A program made the position numbers and the translations under genes. From assembly GCA_963810195.1 (NCBI GenBank), contig CAWEMO010000002.1:62001-126000 (forward strand): DNA of 64,000 bases. The letters run 5' to 3'. Below, piece by piece: positions 18,667 through 26,339 of this stretch. Each line of letters begins with the position of its first letter. Positions within the stretch are counted from its first letter, which is position 1. Under the pieces are notes generated by a model. That model was not told the DNA's origin, searched no databases, and saw nothing but the letters and a program-made list of their open reading frames with translations. Source of the DNA: Chersky-840 sp963810195 (GTDB lineage: Bacteria > Actinomycetota > Acidimicrobiia > Acidimicrobiales > UBA8190).

Positions 18667-19289
18667 GACGACACCGCCCCGAGGACCAGTCGCGCCGCGT
18701 CGGCCAGCGCGTCGGGGACGTCCTCGAAATGGATGTGGCCCATGCCGGCCCACAGCATCGCCCCGCTGTAGGCGAGGTCGAGGCTCCGCAGCACCGCCTC
18801 GTCGGCTGCGTCCCCGAGAGCGTCGGCGAGCCGTTCGTGCAGCGCCGTCCCGAACAGCACGCGCAGGGCGCGCACTTCCGGCCCGCGCCCCAACAGGGCG
18901 GTGGTGCACGCCGCGGCGAGTGTGGGGTCGTCGGCCATGAACAGGCCCAGCACCCGCAGCTCGGCGATGACGCGGTCGGTGGCCGCTTCCTGGTCGGCCA
19001 GGGTGTCCGCAGGCGCGTCGCCGGTCGCCGACGGTGCCGGCAGGGCCTGGAAGCGGCGCCACAGGACCTCGGCCAGCAGGTGGTCCTTGGACGCGAAGTA
19101 CGTGTAGGCGGTGGCGGGCGCCACCCCGGCACGACGGGCCACGTTGCGGACCGTGACCCCTTCGTACCCCTGCACGCGCGTCTCGTCGGCCGCCGCCTCG
19201 AGGAGTTGTTCGACCACGGCGGCCTGGCGCACGGTGAGGCGGCGACGCGAGGCCTCGGCGGCGACCACGGTCAGCGCCGCTTCGGTCAT
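18663..19289 (-). CDS. TetR family transcriptional regulator
   Basis: 208 aa. N-terminal HTH at about residues 22-68: LTVRQAAVVEQLLEAAADE, GYEGVTVRNVARRAGVAPATAYTYFASKDHLLAEV. The C-terminal ligand domain is variable, as usual. It sits inside the leftward operon, overlapping both neighbours by four bases, and so would be autoregulated. The 16-bp palindrome at 20046-20061 in the divergent promoter is its likely operator. A sterol- or acyl-CoA-type ligand would fit the operon. Confidence 0.9.
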   Translation of the reverse strand: MTEAALTVVAAEASRRRLTVRQAAVVEQLLEAAADETRVQGYEGVTVRNVARRAGVAPATAYTYFASKDHLLAEVLWRRFQALPAPSATGDAPADTLADQEAATDRVIAELRVLGLFMADDPTLAAACTTALLGRGPEVRALRVLFGTALHERLADALGDAADEAVLRSLDLAYSGAMLWAGMGHIHFEDVPDALADAARLVLGAVSS

Positions 19290-20029
19290 GCCCGCCCCCC
19301 CGCGCCCGCCCCGCGCTTGGCGCCGGCCACGTTCTGCGCGCCCGTATCCCGTGTGGTCGCGCGCGGGACGTGCGGCGTGCCGTCGCGCATGGCGGGGAAG
19401 CGGAAGGTGGCCGCCCCCGTCAGACGGGTCATAGCGGTGATGTCGGCTTCCGGCAGCGTCTCGGTGTCGTCGTCGATCACGACCTCCCACCGGCAGTGCG
19501 GCACCCGGTCCGACGGCACCCTGGGGGGCCGGTGGACGTGGCGCACCCTTGCCTTCGGGTTGACGGCCTGGACCGTGACGTCGAAGGTGCCGTCCTCGAT
19601 GGTGTGGCACATCCCGGTGACCATGCGGTCGCCCCAGGGCTCCACGTCCAGCAGCGCCCCGCAGCTGCGTAGCTCGAAGTACCCGAGGTGGTCGTCGACG
19701 ACCTCGTAGTGGACGTCCATGTAATGGTGGGGGAAGCCCGGGTCGAGCTGGAGGACCTTGAAGATCGCCTCGATCCCGTCCCCCTCCACCTCCATGATCT
19801 CGCGCAGGCGGTCGCCGTAGATGGGGCTCGCCCCGCGCCACTCCTCGATGGCGAGCTCGTTGACCATGTCGGGGCCGAAGCGGATCCCGATGGCCGCGCA
19901 CATGGAACGGTCGAGAAGGTGCACGATCAGGGCGTACTCGCGCACCAGGCGGACGAGGGCCTCCTTGGACAGGTCCTCGTAGCGGAAGTCCGGGTCGAAG
20001 GGCCCCGAGTAGTCATTGCGGTCGGCCAT
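19286..20029 (-). CDS. Conserved protein of unknown function, first gene of the CYP51 operon
   Basis: 247 aa from ATG 20029. I do not recognise a domain with confidence. Visible features: acidic N-terminus, SKEALVRLVREYALIVHLLDRSMCAAIG (helical), HYMDVHYEVVDDHLGYFELRSCGALLDVEPWG with several His, Cys and acidic residues, then MVTGMCHTIEDGTFDVTVQAVNP. The pattern is compatible with a small-ligand or metal-binding hydrolase-like fold. The last 35 residues are basic and low-complexity. It heads the leftward operon and overlaps the TetR start, so it probably belongs to the same pathway. Confidence 0.75.
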   Translation of the reverse strand: MADRNDYSGPFDPDFRYEDLSKEALVRLVREYALIVHLLDRSMCAAIGIRFGPDMVNELAIEEWRGASPIYGDRLREIMEVEGDGIEAIFKVLQLDPGFPHHYMDVHYEVVDDHLGYFELRSCGALLDVEPWGDRMVTGMCHTIEDGTFDVTVQAVNPKARVRHVHRPPRVPSDRVPHCRWEVVIDDDTETLPEADITAMTRLTGAATFRFPAMRDGTPHVPRATTRDTGAQNVAGAKRGAGAGGRA

Positions 20030-20045
20030 GATGTCAGACTACGTT

Positions 20046-20061
20046 CCAGACACTTGTCTGG
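20046..20061. promoter_or_regulatory. 16-bp palindrome, candidate TetR operator in divergent promoter
   Basis: CCAGACACTTGTCTGG: perfect 7-bp arms (CCAGACA / TGTCTGG) with a 2-base centre. It lies in the 70-bp gap between the two divergent operons, 17 bp upstream of one start and 39 bp upstream of the other. Size and symmetry fit a TetR dimer. It does not match the KstR or KstR2 motifs I know. Confidence 0.65.
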
Positions 20062-20099
20062 CTAGGGGAATCCGTGGGAATTCGAGGGGCGCACCACCG

Positions 20100-21023
20100 G
20101 TGACAGCAGCACCGGTGACAAGGGCGGGGGTGATCGGGCTCGGCGACATCGGCCGAGGCGTGGCCGACGCCGTCCTCCGTGCCGGGCTCGAGCTGGGTGT
20201 CTGTGACCTCCGGGCCGAGGTCACCGCCCCCTTCGAGAGCACCGCCCTGGTCGCCCCCTCGCCCGCCGCACTCGGCGCAGCCAGCGACGTCGTGGTGGTG
20301 GCCGTGGTCGACGACCGCCAGGTCCTCGCCGTGCTCGACGGCGCCGAGGGCGCGCTGGCCGGCATGGCCGGCGGGTCGACGGCGGTCATCTTGAGCACGG
20401 TGTCGCCGCGAACCATCGCGTCCGTGGCCGAGAAGGCGGCGGCCCGGGGGATCGAGGTCGTCGACTGCGGGGTGAGCGGCGGCCCGGCCGCGGCAGCCTC
20501 GGGGTCGCTCGTGGCGATGGTCGGCGGGGATGCCGCGGTGATCGAGCGGGTCCGCCCCGTCCTCGACGCCTTCACTTCGTTGGTGGTGCACATGGGCCCG
20601 CTCGGTGCGGGCCTCAAGGCGAAGCTGGCGCGCAACCTCGTGCAGTACGGCTCGTGGCTCGCCGCCTACGAGGCACAGGTCCTGGCCGAGGCGGCGGGGA
20701 TCGAGCTGGCCAAGCTGGCCGAGGTGATCCGCGAGAGCGACAAGCTGATCGGCGGGGCCTCCCGGCTCATGTTCCGCGACACCGTCGCCCCCATGCCGCC
20801 CGAGACGCACCCCGTCATCGTCGACGCCATGACCGCCGGCGCCGCGCTGGCGCACAAAGACCTGCGTGCCGCCATCGAGCTCGGCCGGAGCCTCGAAGTG
20901 GACCTGCCCCTGGCCCTGATGGCCGACGTCCGGTGCGACGCCGTCTTCGGGCTCGAAGGGCGCCACACACCTGCCGGACGCGCCACACCTCCCGGGCTTG
21001 ACGAGCCCGGGGAGGCGTCGTGA
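20100..21023 (+). CDS. 3-hydroxyisobutyrate dehydrogenase-like NAD(P) dehydrogenase
   Basis: 307-aa beta-hydroxyacid dehydrogenase. Rossmann motif GVIGLGDIGRG at the N-terminus, substrate motif DCGVSGGPAAAASGSL (near residue 125) and catalytic Lys in GAGLKAKLARNL (near residue 175). Start assigned to GTG 20100; GTG 20115 is an alternative. First gene of the rightward operon, overlapping the ALDH start (GTGA). Equivalent to Rv0770 in the mycobacterial cyp51 neighbourhood. Confidence 0.88.
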   Translation: MTAAPVTRAGVIGLGDIGRGVADAVLRAGLELGVCDLRAEVTAPFESTALVAPSPAALGAASDVVVVAVVDDRQVLAVLDGAEGALAGMAGGSTAVILSTVSPRTIASVAEKAAARGIEVVDCGVSGGPAAAASGSLVAMVGGDAAVIERVRPVLDAFTSLVVHMGPLGAGLKAKLARNLVQYGSWLAAYEAQVLAEAAGIELAKLAEVIRESDKLIGGASRLMFRDTVAPMPPETHPVIVDAMTAGAALAHKDLRAAIELGRSLEVDLPLALMADVRCDAVFGLEGRHTPAGRATPPGLDEPGEAS

Positions 21024-22486
21024 CGGTGTCGTTCGGCGAGGAGCGCATGCTCGTCGACGGCGGGTTGGTGCGGGCCTCGACGGGTGCCGTGTTCGAGACC
21101 GTGAACCCCGCCACCGAGGAGGTCTTGGGGGTGGCGGCGGACGCGTCGGAGGAGGACGCCGAGCGGGCCCTGGGCGCGGCACGGCGCGCCTTCGACGAGT
21201 CGACGTGGTCCACCGACGTCGCGCTGCGGGTCCGGTGTCTGCGCCAGCTCCGGGCCGCGATGGTGTCGCACGCCGAGGAGCTGCGCGCCATGACCATCGC
21301 CGAGACCGGCTCGCCGTTGTTCATGACCCGTTCGGCCCAGCTCGACGACCCCGTGGAGTCTTTGGGATGGGTGGCGGATCTCGCCGAGTCCTATGAGTGG
21401 ACGACCGACCTGGGTGTGGCCGAGCCCCTGGGGATGCCCGCGCAGAGGTGGATCCGGCGCGAAGCCGCCGGCGTGGTGGCCGCCATCACCCCGTGGAACG
21501 TCCCCCACCAGATCAACCTGGCCAAGCTGGGACCGGCGCTGGCGGCGGGCAACACCGTGGTGCTCAAGCCCGCCCCCGACACGCCGTGGTGCGCCACGGC
21601 GCTGGGCCGGCTGATCGCCGAGGAGACCGACATCCCCGCCGGCGTCGTCAACATCCTCCCGTCCTCGGACCCCGCCTTCGGGGCGCGCCTCGTGCGCGAC
21701 GACCGGGTGGACCAGGTGACCTTCACGGGTTCGACCGCCACCGGGCGCACGGTGATGGCGGAGGCGGCGGGGACGCTCAAGCGCGTGTTCCTCGAGCTCG
21801 GCGGAAAGTCGGCGTTCGTGGTGCTCGACGACGCCGACCTGCCCGTCGCCTGCGGGGTGGCCGCCTTCACCGTGTGCGTGCACGCCGGACAGGGGTGTGC
21901 GATCACCACGCGCCTGGTCGTCCCGAGACAGCACTTCGGTGACGCCGTCGACGCCGCCGCGGCGGCGCTCGCCAAGCTGCCTGCCGGGGACCCGACCGAC
22001 CCCGGCACGATCTGTGGCCCGCTCATCAACGCCCGCCAGCGCGAGCGCGTCCTCCGGTATGTGGCCCTGGCGCGCGACGAGGGGGGGACCATCGTGGTCG
22101 GGGGCGGCCGGCCCACCGGGCAGACCAGGGGGTTCTTCGTGGAGCCGACGCTCGTCACCGGGATCGGCAACGATTCCTCCGTGGCACGAGAAGAGATCTT
22201 CGGTCCGGTCCTCGTCGTCATTCCCCACGACGGGGACGAGGACGCCCTGCGCATCGCCAACGACTCCCCCTACGGGCTGTCGGGCTCGGTGTGGTCGGGC
22301 GACCGGAACCGGGCCATGGCCTTCGCGGCGTGCATGCGCACGGGGACCGTCGGCGTGAACGGGGGCGTCTGGTACAGCCCCGACGTCCCCTTCGGCGGTT
22401 ACAAGCAGTCCGGGATCGGACGCGAGATGGGGGTGGCCGGTTTCGAGGAGTACCTCGAGACCAAAGTCGTGGCGGAGCCGGCATGA
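21020..22486 (+). CDS. Aldehyde dehydrogenase
   Basis: 488-aa NAD(P)-dependent ALDH. ITPWNVPHQINLAKLGPALAAGN (NAD binding), FTGSTATGRTVM, catalytic Glu in LELGGKSA (near residue 258), catalytic Cys in HAGQGCAITTRL (near 293), and EEIFGPVLVVI. Complete and of normal length. Likely oxidises an aldehyde produced by the neighbouring P450/SDR steps; resembles AldA (Rv0768) by position. Overlaps both neighbours by four bases. Confidence 0.92.
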   Translation: MTVSFGEERMLVDGGLVRASTGAVFETVNPATEEVLGVAADASEEDAERALGAARRAFDESTWSTDVALRVRCLRQLRAAMVSHAEELRAMTIAETGSPLFMTRSAQLDDPVESLGWVADLAESYEWTTDLGVAEPLGMPAQRWIRREAAGVVAAITPWNVPHQINLAKLGPALAAGNTVVLKPAPDTPWCATALGRLIAEETDIPAGVVNILPSSDPAFGARLVRDDRVDQVTFTGSTATGRTVMAEAAGTLKRVFLELGGKSAFVVLDDADLPVACGVAAFTVCVHAGQGCAITTRLVVPRQHFGDAVDAAAAALAKLPAGDPTDPGTICGPLINARQRERVLRYVALARDEGGTIVVGGGRPTGQTRGFFVEPTLVTGIGNDSSVAREEIFGPVLVVIPHDGDEDALRIANDSPYGLSGSVWSGDRNRAMAFAACMRTGTVGVNGGVWYSPDVPFGGYKQSGIGREMGVAGFEEYLETKVVAEPA

Positions 22487-22884
22487 GTCCCGAGAGGAGG
22501 CCGCCGCATCCGGACCGGGCCAAGGGCATGGCCAAGATGCAGGAGGTCTACAACTTCTCGGTCGATCCTGACGCGGTGCCGGGCGACTTCGTGGCCTACA
22601 CCGTGGATCACCTCTTCGGCGACGTGTGGTGCCGCCCGGGCTTCTCGGTGTACGAGCGGCGGCTCGTCACGATCGGGGTGCTGGCCACGCTCGGGAAGAC
22701 CGACCTTCTCGACGTGCAGTTCCAGAGCGCGCTCGACAACGGCGAGCTCGACGAGGACCAGGTGCGCGAGCTCGTGGTCCACCTCACCCACTACGTGGGC
22801 TGGCCCCTGGCGACGGACGTGAGCGAGGCCGCCGAGCGCGTCATCGCCCGTCGTCGCGCCGCGCCCCGCGGTGAGGGCGCATGA
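22483..22884 (+). CDS. Carboxymuconolactone decarboxylase family protein
   Basis: 133-aa CMD/AhpD-like protein. FSVYERRLVTIGVLATLGK, QFQSALDNGELDEDQVRELVVHLTHYVGWP (here in part: LDEDQVRELVVHLTHYVGWP) matches the gamma-CMD family. The CxxC of AhpD peroxidase-type members is absent, favouring a decarboxylase-type or other role. ATGA overlaps on both sides (ALDH, SDR). Rv0771 occupies the same place in M. tuberculosis. Confidence 0.88.
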   Translation: MSPERRPPHPDRAKGMAKMQEVYNFSVDPDAVPGDFVAYTVDHLFGDVWCRPGFSVYERRLVTIGVLATLGKTDLLDVQFQSALDNGELDEDQVRELVVHLTHYVGWPLATDVSEAAERVIARRRAAPRGEGA

Positions 22885-23639
22885 TCGTAGGCCAATTCGC
22901 CGGCAAGGTCGCCGTCGTGACGGGAGCGGGACGGGGCATCGGCAGGGCGTACGCCGAGGGTCTCGGCTCGCGTGGCGCGGAGGTGCTCGTGGCGGACATC
23001 GACGAGGCGGGTGCGCAGCAGACCGCGCAGTCCGTCGTCGCCGCGGGAGGGAGGGCCGCCGCTGTCGCGGTGGACATCGCGGACCGCGACTCGGTGGCCG
23101 CCATGGCCGAGGCCGCCACCGAGCGGTTCGGCGGGATCGACTTCCTCGTGAACAACGCGGCCATCTTCGGCGGCATGAAGCTGGACTTCCTCCTCACCGT
23201 GGACTGGGAGTACCTCCAGCGGTTCCTCGAGGTGAACCTGCTGGGGGCCCTGGTGTGCACCCGGGCCTGCTACCCGTCGATGGCGGCGAGGGGAGGGGGC
23301 GCCATCGTGAACCAGTCCTCCACCGCGGCCTATCTGTACGCCGGCTACTACGGCTGGGCCAAGGCGGGCGTCAATTCCCTCACCCAGCAACTCGCGCACG
23401 AGCTCGGCGGGATGAACATCAGGGTCAACGCCATCGCCCCCGGGCCCACCGACACCGAAGCGGCCCGTTCGGTGGTGCCCGAGTCGTACATGGCGGACCT
23501 GGTGGGCTCGCTGGCGCTCAAGCGGCAGGGGACCCCCGAGGACCTGGTCGGGATGTGCATGTTCTTGTTGTCGGACGACGCCCGGTGGGTCACCGGGCAC
23601 ATCTTCAACGTGGACGGCGGACAGGTCATGCGCCCGTGA
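22881..23639 (+). CDS. Short-chain dehydrogenase/reductase (Rv0769-like)
   Basis: 252-aa classical SDR. VVTGAGRGIGRAYAEGL, NNAAIFGGM, catalytic Ser in NQSSTAAYLY, YxxxK as YYGWAKAGVN, and GHIFNVDGGQVMRP, the usual SDR ending. ATG overlaps the CMD stop; its own stop overlaps the following GTG. Part of the five-gene rightward operon opposite the CYP51 operon; probably acts on the same alcohol/ketone chemistry. Confidence 0.9.
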   Translation: MIVGQFAGKVAVVTGAGRGIGRAYAEGLGSRGAEVLVADIDEAGAQQTAQSVVAAGGRAAAVAVDIADRDSVAAMAEAATERFGGIDFLVNNAAIFGGMKLDFLLTVDWEYLQRFLEVNLLGALVCTRACYPSMAARGGGAIVNQSSTAAYLYAGYYGWAKAGVNSLTQQLAHELGGMNIRVNAIAPGPTDTEAARSVVPESYMADLVGSLALKRQGTPEDLVGMCMFLLSDDARWVTGHIFNVDGGQVMRP

Positions 23640-24430
23640 CTGCCGACGCGCCGGCGGGCCCGGCCCCGGTCGTCGTGGTCGAGGACGACGTGGACAGCGC
23701 GGTGCGGGTCGTCCGTTTCAACCGCCCCGAGGCCCGCAACGCCTTCGACGCCTCCCTCTACGACGCGGTCACCCGGGCGATCACCGACGCCGCCACGGCG
23801 GGCGGGGTGCACGTGGTGGTGCTGACCGGCACCGGCTCCGCGTTCAGCGCCGGCCAGGACCTGAAGGAGATGGCCCGGATCGTGACCGGGCAGGCCACTC
23901 CCGAGGCGGCCCAGGGATTCCGGGGGCTGCTCGACGCGGTGGGCGGCTTCGAGAAGCCGTTGCTGGCGGCGGTGAATGGGGTGGGGGTCGGCCTCGGGTT
24001 CACGTTGCTTGCCCATTGCGACCTGGTGCTGATGGCGGACGACGCCCGGCTGCGCGTGCCGTTCGCGGAGCTCGGTGTGCCACCCGAGGCGGCGAGCAGC
24101 TACCTCTTCCCCCGCACCATGGGATGGCAGCGCGCCGCCCATCTCCTGTTCACCGGGACCTGGATGGGGGCCAAGCAGGCCGTGGACGCCGGCATCGCGG
24201 TGGCGCAGCACCCCGCGGAGTCGCTGCTGGCCGAGACCCTGGCCATCGCCCGGGTGATCGCGGCGGCACCGCTCGAGGCCATCATGACCAGCAAGCGGCT
24301 TCTGCTCGCGACCCGGTCCGCCGAGGTGACCGCGGCCCGCCAACGCGAGGACGCCGCCTTCGTCGAGCTCCTGGGCTCGGCTGCGAACCTGGCCGCACTC
24401 GAGCGCTTCGACTCGGACTCCGGGTCGTGA
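23636..24430 (+). CDS. Enoyl-CoA hydratase/isomerase family protein
   Basis: 264-aa crotonase. RFNRPEARNAFDASLYDAVT, oxyanion-hole blocks SAFSAGQDLKEMARI and VNGVGVGLGFTLLAHCDL, then FAELGVPPEAASSYLFPR. GTG 23636 overlaps the SDR stop (GTGA). Last gene of the rightward operon; tRNA-Arg follows about 130 bp later. The family Glu at the second block (ELGVPPEAASS) is present, as in hydratases and isomerases. Confidence 0.9.
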   Translation: MTADAPAGPAPVVVVEDDVDSAVRVVRFNRPEARNAFDASLYDAVTRAITDAATAGGVHVVVLTGTGSAFSAGQDLKEMARIVTGQATPEAAQGFRGLLDAVGGFEKPLLAAVNGVGVGLGFTLLAHCDLVLMADDARLRVPFAELGVPPEAASSYLFPRTMGWQRAAHLLFTGTWMGAKQAVDAGIAVAQHPAESLLAETLAIARVIAAAPLEAIMTSKRLLLATRSAEVTAARQREDAAFVELLGSAANLAALERFDSDSGS

Positions 24431-24487
24431 GTTTCGGGGCCGGGGGGTCCTGGGTCGTGAGTTTCCCGGCCGGGAGGTCCCGGGTCG
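24422..24487. repeat. 30-bp imperfect tandem duplication across the operon's last stop codon
   Basis: Two 30-bp units (24422-24451, 24452-24481) plus the start of a third. Both contain GGGTCGTGAGTTTC, so the TGA stop of the enoyl-CoA hydratase gene is copied downstream. The units differ at a few central positions. Confidence 0.8.
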
Positions 24488-24561
24488 GGGGCGACGGGTG
24501 TCCGGTAGGATGACCGGCCGTGCCAGGAGCCGGCCGTGTCGCCGGGTCCGGGCCGCCACCG

Positions 24562-24635
24562 GCGCTTGTAGCTCAATTGGATAGAGCATCTGACTACGGA
24601 TCAGAAGGTTGGGGGTTCGAGTCCCTCCAAGCGCG
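24562..24635 (+). tRNA. tRNA-Arg (anticodon ACG)
   Basis: 74-nt cloverleaf: acceptor GCGCTTG / CAAGCGC, D-arm GCTC..GAGC, anticodon stem TCTGA / TCAGA with loop CTACGGA (anticodon ACG), variable AGGTT, and T-arm GGGGG-TTCGAGT-CCCTC with one G-T pair. CCA is not encoded. The 3' part forms the left attachment site of the genomic island ending at 33261. Confidence 0.95.
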
Positions 24636-24706
24636 CTCCTCCAAGCGCGCACCTCCAAGCGCGCTCCAAGCGCGCTGTTGTCCAAGCGCGCTGACACCTC
24701 CAAGCG
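24626..24706 (+). repeat. Tandem copies of the tRNA-Arg 3' end
   Basis: TCCAAGCGCGC, the last bases of the tRNA plus two, occurs five times exactly (starts 24626, 24640, 24654, 24665, 24681), with a degenerate sixth at 24699. Spacing is irregular (11-18 bp). They may be scars of repeated integration or excision, or slippage products. Confidence 0.85.
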
Positions 24707-24763
24707 TCGACGCTGCCCGAAGCATGGGGTGCCTGTTGAGAAGGTGACTGAGGGCGAGTTGTT

Positions 24764-24801
24764 CCTCCTGAGATAACACGAAGTTGTGTGATCTCAGGAG
24801 G
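24764..24801. promoter_or_regulatory. 38-bp inverted repeat, candidate operator over the ribosome-binding site
   Basis: Arms of 16 bp (CCTCCTGAGATAACAC / GTGTGATCTCAGGAGG, one mismatched pair) around a 6-base centre. The right arm contains AGGAGG, the likely Shine-Dalgarno of the regulator gene. It could be a protein-binding site for the adjacent GbsR/MarR regulator or an RNA hairpin hiding the ribosome-binding site. Confidence 0.7.
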
Positions 24802-24819
24802 ATGTGTAGAGTAGTCGGC

Positions 24820-25341
24820 GTGCCAAGTGACGAGGAGCTCACGTACGCCGACCACGCTGGACGCTTCTACGCCCGACGCTACGGGATGGCTCCGGTGGTG
24901 GGCCGGTTGATCGGGTACCTGGGGGTCTGCAACCCACGGGAGCAGAGCATCACGGAGCTGGCTGACGCCCTGCTGGCAAGCCGAAGCGCGATCGCCGGCG
25001 CGGTCAACACGCTGGAGACCCTCGGGCTCATCCGACGATCCCGGGCTGCAGGCGAGCGGATGGACCGGGTGTGCATCGACGTGTCGTCGCCCCGGGCGAT
25101 GGGCTTCGACGTCTCCGATTTCCAGGAGCAGGGTGAGCTGGCTCGAGAGGGTCTGCGCCTGCTGGCCGACGCCCCGCCCGAACGGCGAGCGATCTTGTTG
25201 GAGTGGGAGGCGTTCGCCGATTTCGTGGTGGAGCGGTTTCCCGTGCTGCAACAGGAGTGGAACGAGCGGCGGGAGGCTCTGCGTGCCGCCGGCCAGCTCC
25301 CCGAGGTGCCGGGTCCCCATCGAGAGGGCCGATCACGATGA
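24820..25341 (+). CDS. GbsR/MarR family transcriptional regulator
   Basis: 173 aa from GTG 24820 (PSDEELTYADHAGRFYARRYGM, the usual GbsR-type start: LTYADHAGRFYARRYGM). The frame is open from 24784; ATG 24802 directly abuts AGGAGG and is less likely. Winged-helix region NPREQSITELADALLASRSAIAGAVNTLETLGLIRR (core: ITELADALLASRSAIAGAV) at about residues 37-75. Its stop overlaps the ABC ATPase ATG (ATGA), so it controls and is co-expressed with the exporter. The strong inverted repeat upstream is its probable operator. Signal unknown; a drug or membrane-active compound is likely. Confidence 0.87.
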   Translation: MPSDEELTYADHAGRFYARRYGMAPVVGRLIGYLGVCNPREQSITELADALLASRSAIAGAVNTLETLGLIRRSRAAGERMDRVCIDVSSPRAMGFDVSDFQEQGELAREGLRLLADAPPERRAILLEWEAFADFVVERFPVLQQEWNERREALRAAGQLPEVPGPHREGRSR

Positions 25342-26339
25342 CCGGCCAGACCAGTACGCCGGGGATCGTGGCCAGGGACGTATGCAAGTCGTTCGGCACC
25401 CATCTCGTGCTCGACAACGTCGACCTGACCGCGGAGGAGGGCACGATCCTCGCGCTGCTGGGTCCGAACGGGGCCGGCAAGACCACGATCGTCCGCATCC
25501 TCTCCACCCTGATACCGGCCGACTCCGGCTCCATGCACATCGCCGGTCACGACGTGGTCACCGACGCCGATGGGGTCCGGGCGCTGATCGGGGTCACCGG
25601 CCAGTTCTCGGCCGTGGACAACTTGCTCACCGGGGCCGAGAACCTGTGGTTGATGGCTGATCTTCGCCACCTCGGCCGCGAGGTTGGGCAACAGCGGGCA
25701 ACCGAGTTGTTGGAGCAGTTCGAGCTCACCGACGCCGCTGACAAGCCGCTGTCGACCTACTCCGGCGGGATGCGACGGCGGCTCGACCTGGCGATGACCC
25801 TCGTCGGTGAGCCCCGGGTGATCTTCCTCGACGAACCCACCAACGACTTGGACCCGCGGAGTCGCCTCACGATGTGGCAGATCGTCCGCGAACTCGTCTC
25901 AGCCGGAGTCACCATCCTGCTCACCACCCAGAACCTCGACGAGGCGGACCAATTGGCGAACCGGATCGCGGTGCTCGACCGGGGGCGGATCGTCGCCGAA
26001 GGAACCCCGGCCGAGCTGAAGAGCCGCATACCCGGCGGCCACGTCCGGCTCCACTTCGCCGGTCCCGACCTACTGCGCTCGGCGGCCGAACTCCTCCCGG
26101 CGGCTGCTCCCGACGAGGACCAGTTGGCCCTGCAGGTCCCCGCAGACGGCACTGGGGACTCGCTCCGTGAGCTCCTCGACGAGTTGCACGAGGCCCGTAT
26201 CGCCGTCGAGCGGCTTTCGATCCACACCCCGGACCTCGATGACGTGTTCCTCGCCGTGACCGGCAGTCATGTCACGGGCAGTCCTGTCACTGGCCGGCCC
26301 GATGAGGACCCCGCACCGCAAGGAGCAGCGCAACGATGA
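25338..26339 (+). CDS. ABC transporter ATP-binding protein (DrrA-like)
   Basis: 333-aa ABC-2 type ATPase. Walker A GPNGAGKTT (near residue 45), signature STYSGGMRRRLDLAM, Walker B VIFLDEPTNDLD, H-loop variant: the usual switch His is Gln here (LLTTQNLDEAD), as in other DrrA-like proteins. The C-terminal domain of about 90 residues (HVRLHFAGPDLL..DDVFLAVTG) matches drug-resistance subfamily ATPases. ATGA overlaps with regulator and permease. Likely exports a hydrophobic compound with the next gene product. Confidence 0.92.
   Translation: MTGQTSTPGIVARDVCKSFGTHLVLDNVDLTAEEGTILALLGPNGAGKTTIVRILSTLIPADSGSMHIAGHDVVTDADGVRALIGVTGQFSAVDNLLTGAENLWLMADLRHLGREVGQQRATELLEQFELTDAADKPLSTYSGGMRRRLDLAMTLVGEPRVIFLDEPTNDLDPRSRLTMWQIVRELVSAGVTILLTTQNLDEADQLANRIAVLDRGRIVAEGTPAELKSRIPGGHVRLHFAGPDLLRSAAELLPAAAPDEDQLALQVPADGTGDSLRELLDELHEARIAVERLSIHTPDLDDVFLAVTGSHVTGSPVTGRPDEDPAPQGAAQR

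Noticed and set aside
24626..24706. CRISPR array
   Set aside because: Repeats are 11 bp with 0-7 bp gaps and derive from the tRNA 3' end; no spacers of normal size and no cas genes.
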